This document shows, one piece after another, positions 14,618 to 17,951 of a stretch of DNA of 17,951 nucleotides. The position numbers were made by a program, and so were the translations under genes. Where the stretch lies: assembly GCA_046594885.1 (NCBI GenBank), contig JBKJRD010000068.1, positions 1 to 17,951 of the forward strand. The letters are read 5' to 3'. Numbering within the stretch: position 1 is the first letter of the stretch; each line of letters opens with the position of its first letter. The stretch comes from Methylotenera_A sp046594885. Lineage in GTDB: Bacteria; Pseudomonadota; Gammaproteobacteria; Burkholderiales; Methylophilaceae. The notes under the pieces are model-generated. The model was not told where the DNA came from and searched no databases. It was given only the letters and a program-made list of their open reading frames with translations.

Positions 14618-16285
14618 TTGAAACAAATTTCAAATATATCTAGAGCATTATGGTGCATAATTTTCCTTAGTATTGGCTTATTAAAAATATCCTCAGTATA
14701 TGCCGCTGAAAATAGTATCTCCATTAAAGAAATGTTTACGGATGCCGTAGTAGCTGAAAACGCCGAAAGCGATTTTTTACCCCCAGAACAAGCCTTTAAA
14801 CTCAATATTACTGCGCTTGATGCTAACACTTTACAAGCTAAGTTTACGGTTGTGCCTAGTTACTACTTGTATCATGACAGGATTAAATTCACTTCGACAG
14901 ATGCCAGCATTACAGAGATTAATCTGCCTAAAGGTGAGATGAAAGAAGATCCTAATTTTGGTAATATGGAAGTGTATCACCATGATTTTATTGCCACGAT
15001 TAAGTTAAATAATGTTACAGGTAATAGCGTTAATATTAATGCAGGCTACCAAGGCTGCAGTGAAAAAGGGCTTTGTTATGCACCGATTAACAAAAAAATT
15101 AAACTAGATTTACCAGTGGGTACATCTAAAAACACAAACGCTGTACCAAATGCCGCAATCAGCAACACTACGAATGATGATAGAACCAGCTCGGTACTTA
15201 AATCAGGTAATCTATTGTTAATCGTGGCAGTGTTCTTTGGTGCGGGTTTGTTACTATCGTTAACCCCTTGCGTTTTACCAATGATTCCTATTTTATCAAG
15301 CATTATTATTGGCAGCAAATTAGCCGCTGGCAAAGATGCGCCTAATAGTAAATTGTATTGTTTCCTTCTATCATTAGCTTATGTATTGGGCATGGCGTTA
15401 AGTTATATGCTGGCAGGCATTGCAGCAGGCTTAACGGGTAATTTAATTAGCAACTCATTACAAAATCCTTGGGTACTCAGTGCTAGCGCGTTAGTATTTG
15501 TGCTGCTAGCGTTTTCTATGTTTGGTTTTTACGAACTTAAACTACCTCATGCCATTGAAAGCCGTATATTAAATGCCAGTAATCGTTTAAAAGGCGGGCA
15601 GTTTGTCGGTGTGTTCATTATGGGCGTTTTATCTGCGCTCATCGTTAGCCCGTGTATTGCGGCTCCACTGGCAGGTGCTTTAATTTATATTAGCCAAACC
15701 CATAATGTAGTATTGGGTGGATTTGCCTTGTTCGCACTTGCCATTGGTATGGGTGTGCCGTTGTTATTAATAGGCGCATCGGCTGGTACTTTATTGCCAA
15801 AAGCGGGTAGTTGGATGACCGCTGTGCGTAACTTATTTGGCATACTCATGCTGGCTATGGCAGCCTATATTATATGGCCTGTTGTAGGGTCAACAATTTC
15901 TAATCTCGTTGGTCATACAAAAAGCAATGTACTACAGTTTACACGCGTGAATAGTGTTGCAGATTTAGAGAGACAAATTGCTAATGCGCGCGGCAAAAAC
16001 GTCATGCTCGATTTTTATGCCGATTGGTGTATTGCTTGTAAAGAAATGGAGAAGCGTACATTTAGTAATAGCGAAGTACAGCAATCACTTATCAATACGG
16101 TCATGTTACAAGCAGATGTTACCGCTAATTCAGAAGATGATAAAGCTTTGCTAAAGCGTTTTGGCTTATTTGGGCCACCAGGCATCATCTTTTTTGATGC
16201 GCAAGGTCAAGAATTAAAACACTTGGAAATCATTGGTTTTCAAAATGCCAAAAAATTCTTAATGACGACAAAGCAACTAAAATAA
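14618..16285 (+). CDS. dsbD: Thiol:disulfide interchange protein DsbD
   Basis: DsbD carries electrons from cytoplasmic thioredoxin across the inner membrane to periplasmic partners such as DsbC/DsbG and cytochrome-c maturation thioredoxins. The 555-residue product has all three parts. After a signal peptide ending SSVYA|AE, the N-terminal immunoglobulin-like domain carries its cysteine pair in GCSEKGLCYAP (C147, C153). The eight-helix membrane domain has C218 in LTPCVLPM and C346 in SPCIAAPLAG. The C-terminal thioredoxin-like domain has FYADWCIACKEM (C471, C474). All six redox cysteines are present, and the length matches the E. coli protein (about 565 residues). The start codon is TTG at 14618, chosen because the in-frame upstream sequence hits a stop, AAAGGG sits about eight bases before it, and it gives a proper signal peptide. 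A DUF1326 gene follows after 45 bp. Confidence 0.94.
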   Translation: MKQISNISRALWCIIFLSIGLLKISSVYAAENSISIKEMFTDAVVAENAESDFLPPEQAFKLNITALDANTLQAKFTVVPSYYLYHDRIKFTSTDASITEINLPKGEMKEDPNFGNMEVYHHDFIATIKLNNVTGNSVNINAGYQGCSEKGLCYAPINKKIKLDLPVGTSKNTNAVPNAAISNTTNDDRTSSVLKSGNLLLIVAVFFGAGLLLSLTPCVLPMIPILSSIIIGSKLAAGKDAPNSKLYCFLLSLAYVLGMALSYMLAGIAAGLTGNLISNSLQNPWVLSASALVFVLLAFSMFGFYELKLPHAIESRILNASNRLKGGQFVGVFIMGVLSALIVSPCIAAPLAGALIYISQTHNVVLGGFALFALAIGMGVPLLLIGASAGTLLPKAGSWMTAVRNLFGILMLAMAAYIIWPVVGSTISNLVGHTKSNVLQFTRVNSVADLERQIANARGKNVMLDFYADWCIACKEMEKRTFSNSEVQQSLINTVMLQADVTANSEDDKALLKRFGLFGPPGIIFFDAQGQELKHLEIIGFQNAKKFLMTTKQLK

Positions 16286-16330
16286 ATCTACATATTGAGC
16301 CAGTTTTAATAAAATTTAAGGGCATTCATC

Positions 16331-16963
16331 ATGACAGCATGGGAAATTAAAGCGCGTGAATTGGCCAATTGTAATTGTGCTTACGGTTGCCCATGCCAGT
16401 TTAATGCGTTGCCGACATACGGATTTTGCGAAGCGGTCATTTGCATGCAAATCGACGATGGCTTTTATGGCGATGTGGATATTTCAGGTGTGAAATTTTC
16501 CTGTATTGTGCAGTGGCCTGGTCCAGTACATGAAGGTCATGGCAAGTGCCAACTGATAATTGATTCAGGCACTAGTGAAGCGCAACGTAGAGCAATTATG
16601 AAAATTACCAGTGGAGAAGACACTGAGCCAGGTAAAACTATTTTTAATGTATTTGCATCAACTTACGATCTGGTATATGAACCGATTTTTGCTCCAATTA
16701 AGTTCGAGGTTGATATAGATGCACGTAAAGGCTCAGTCCATGTCGCAGATTTTATAGAAATGCGTGGTGAACCTATCTTAAATCCAATTACAGGAGCAGA
16801 ACATCGCGTTCGAATTGATATTCCCGATGGTTTTGAATACAGCATCGCCGAAATTGGCAGTTGTAGCAGCAAAACAGCAGGTAATATTGTTTTAGATTTA
16901 AATAGCACTTATGGTCAATTTGCACATATTCACCTTAACAATCATGGCATCGTAAAATCTTAA
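16331..16963 (+). CDS. DUF1326-family Cys-rich protein
   Basis: The 210-residue product has no signal peptide or membrane segment, so it should be cytoplasmic. It starts with the DUF1326 hallmark, a dense cysteine cluster ANCNCAYGCPCQ (C14, C16, C20, C22). C33 and C38 follow, with further cysteines near residues 58, 74 and 177. Other family marks are the conserved GxxxFxIVQWPGPVHEGHG-like stretch (IVQWPGPVHEGHGKC) and the SGEDTEPGKTIFNVFASTY region. The family's function is not established. The CxCxxxCxC arrangement looks suited to a soft metal or a redox role. AAGGG lies about nine bases before the ATG. The gene is 45 bp after dsbD and 38 bp before a DUF2182 gene; these two DUFs commonly occur together, which supports a shared task. 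Family assignment is good; biochemical role is unknown. Confidence 0.86.
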   Translation: MTAWEIKARELANCNCAYGCPCQFNALPTYGFCEAVICMQIDDGFYGDVDISGVKFSCIVQWPGPVHEGHGKCQLIIDSGTSEAQRRAIMKITSGEDTEPGKTIFNVFASTYDLVYEPIFAPIKFEVDIDARKGSVHVADFIEMRGEPILNPITGAEHRVRIDIPDGFEYSIAEIGSCSSKTAGNIVLDLNSTYGQFAHIHLNNHGIVKS

Positions 16964-17001
16964 CCAAAATGCTAAGTGATTAATTTATCAATTGCACATA
17001 A

Positions 17002-17823
17002 ATGCTTATAAAACTTCTGAAGTTTGAGCAATCGATAACGCTGTTCTGCTTGATTGTTACCTGTTTTCTGGCCTGGATATATGTGTTCTCTGGGGCTGGC
17101 ATGGGAATGAGCGCTTGGGAAATGAGCAGTTTCTCTTTCGTGCCACATCAGCATGCGGGCATGCAAATGAATATGCCTGAAATGGAAATGATATCAATTC
17201 CTTGGACATTTCAGCATTTTTTGATTGTTGTAATTATGTGGTGGGTAATGATGATTGGGATGATGTTACCTAGCGCCGCGCCAATGATCCTGCTTTATGA
17301 GCGTGTAATGACTCATGCGCAAAAAAATAATGTACTGCAAAAAGTTAATCCAACCACTTATTTTGTCGCTGGATATTTGATTGTCTGGTTACTGTTTTCG
17401 CTGCTTGCTACGCTGTTACAGTGGCATTTAGAGCAACAAAACTGGCTATCTATGAATATGATTTCTAATAATCGCTGGTTATCAGGTGGACTATTAGTCA
17501 CTACAGGCATTTATCAAATAAGCCCATTGAAAACCACATGCCTTAAATTTTGTCGGTCTCCAGCCCAATTTATTGCACAATATATGCAAAAAGATAGGCT
17601 GGGAGCAGTACAAATGGGCTTGCGACATGGCTGGTTTTGTTTGGGCTGCTGCTGGGGATTAATGCTACTACTGTTTGTGGGCGGCGTAATGAACTTGTTT
17701 TGGATTATTGCCTTAACTCTATTTGTTTTAATAGAAAAAGTCTTACCAAATAGTCAAAACGTAACATTTTTAATTAGTATCATTTTTGTCATGTGGGGCT
17801 TTGCCTTAATCATTGTTAATTGA
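17002..17823 (+). CDS. DUF2182-family polytopic membrane protein (predicted metal-binding)
   Basis: The 273-residue product has about six or seven membrane helices, at roughly 12-32, 67-95, 118-140, 152-170, 205-225, 228-245 and 252-272. Family marks are MWWVMMIGMMLPSAAPMILLYER, YFVAGYLIVWLLFS, YQISPLKTTCLKFCRSP and MGLRHGWFCLGCCWGLMLLLF. Between helices 1 and 2 is a Met/His-rich segment (residues 34-63: M34, M36, M41, H49, H51, M54, M56, M58, M61, M63), ligand chemistry typical of Cu(I)/Ag(I) sites. Cysteines also line the membrane part. DUF2182 is described as a predicted metal-binding membrane family without a proven substrate. The gene is 38 bp after DUF1326 with no strong Shine-Dalgarno sequence, presumably the last gene of the dsbD operon. 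A copper-related role is inference only. Confidence 0.86.
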   Translation: MLIKLLKFEQSITLFCLIVTCFLAWIYVFSGAGMGMSAWEMSSFSFVPHQHAGMQMNMPEMEMISIPWTFQHFLIVVIMWWVMMIGMMLPSAAPMILLYERVMTHAQKNNVLQKVNPTTYFVAGYLIVWLLFSLLATLLQWHLEQQNWLSMNMISNNRWLSGGLLVTTGIYQISPLKTTCLKFCRSPAQFIAQYMQKDRLGAVQMGLRHGWFCLGCCWGLMLLLFVGGVMNLFWIIALTLFVLIEKVLPNSQNVTFLISIIFVMWGFALIIVN

Positions 17824-17951
17824 TCATTACAAATCCATTTTAAAAAATGCCAAATTCAATTGTATAAAGATTTAAATATATATGGACAAACTCTAATTTT
17901 ACAAGAACATGAATCTAGCTCAATGGCTCTTTATATTGAAGTCGTTTTAGC
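17824..17951. other. AT-rich tail of the window
   Basis: These 128 bases contain no confident feature. CATTTT/AAAATG near 17837-17850 could form a weak A/T stem but lacks a T-run, so the end of the DUF2182 transcript is not defined. A + strand frame stays open to the window edge through ATG 17923 (MALYIEVVLA). It is too short to judge and may or may not be the start of the next gene. Confidence 0.3.

Noticed and set aside
17909..17950. Short ORF MNLAQWLFILKSF as a leader peptide
   Set aside because: It has only 13 codons, no ribosome binding site and the window edge immediately after, so it cannot be assessed.

Overview
The window comes from an AT-rich Gram-negative genome. A type II secretion system (T2SS), a full-length DsbD and several exported proteins point to a proteobacterium. 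I lean towards the Betaproteobacteria (for example the methylotroph/Nitrosomonadales side), but only weakly, because no rRNA or other lineage marker is present.

Positions 1-9282 hold the second half of a T2SS cluster. On the + strand, gspK (cut by the window edge), gspL, gspM and gspN overlap or nearly touch. After a gap of about 290 bp comes a short gspC. The secretin gene gspD is on the opposite strand, convergent with gspC and divergent from the gspE-gspF pair. Together they encode the pseudopilin tip, the inner-membrane platform (L, M, F), the clamp (C), the outer-membrane channel (D), the ATPase (E) and the accessory protein N. gspG-J would be expected just upstream, outside the window. 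No prepilin peptidase gene is visible here.

Positions 9312-13754 hold a divergent module of poorly understood exported proteins. On the - strand, a periplasmic TPR protein is translationally coupled to a HupE/UreJ-type membrane protein whose soluble domain carries a canonical EF-hand loop. On the + strand, an exported DUF4331 protein is followed 12 bp later by a small putative lipoprotein with ten consecutive glycines after its lipid-attachment cysteine. A strong intrinsic terminator closes this transcript. The 287-bp divergent region contains a plausible promoter and a GC-rich hairpin in the presumed DUF4331 leader.

Positions 13755-14617 are about 860 bp of very AT-rich DNA without a convincing gene. 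Positions 14618-17823 then hold a likely + strand operon: dsbD (thiol electron transfer to the periplasm), a Cys-rich DUF1326 protein and a DUF2182 membrane protein with a Met/His-rich non-membrane segment. The ligand chemistry suggests soft-metal (possibly copper) and thiol handling, but that is inference.

The least described parts are the DUF4331/lipoprotein/TPR/HupE module and the dsbD-DUF1326-DUF2182 operon. No CRISPR array, insertion sequence, phage gene, tRNA or rRNA was seen.
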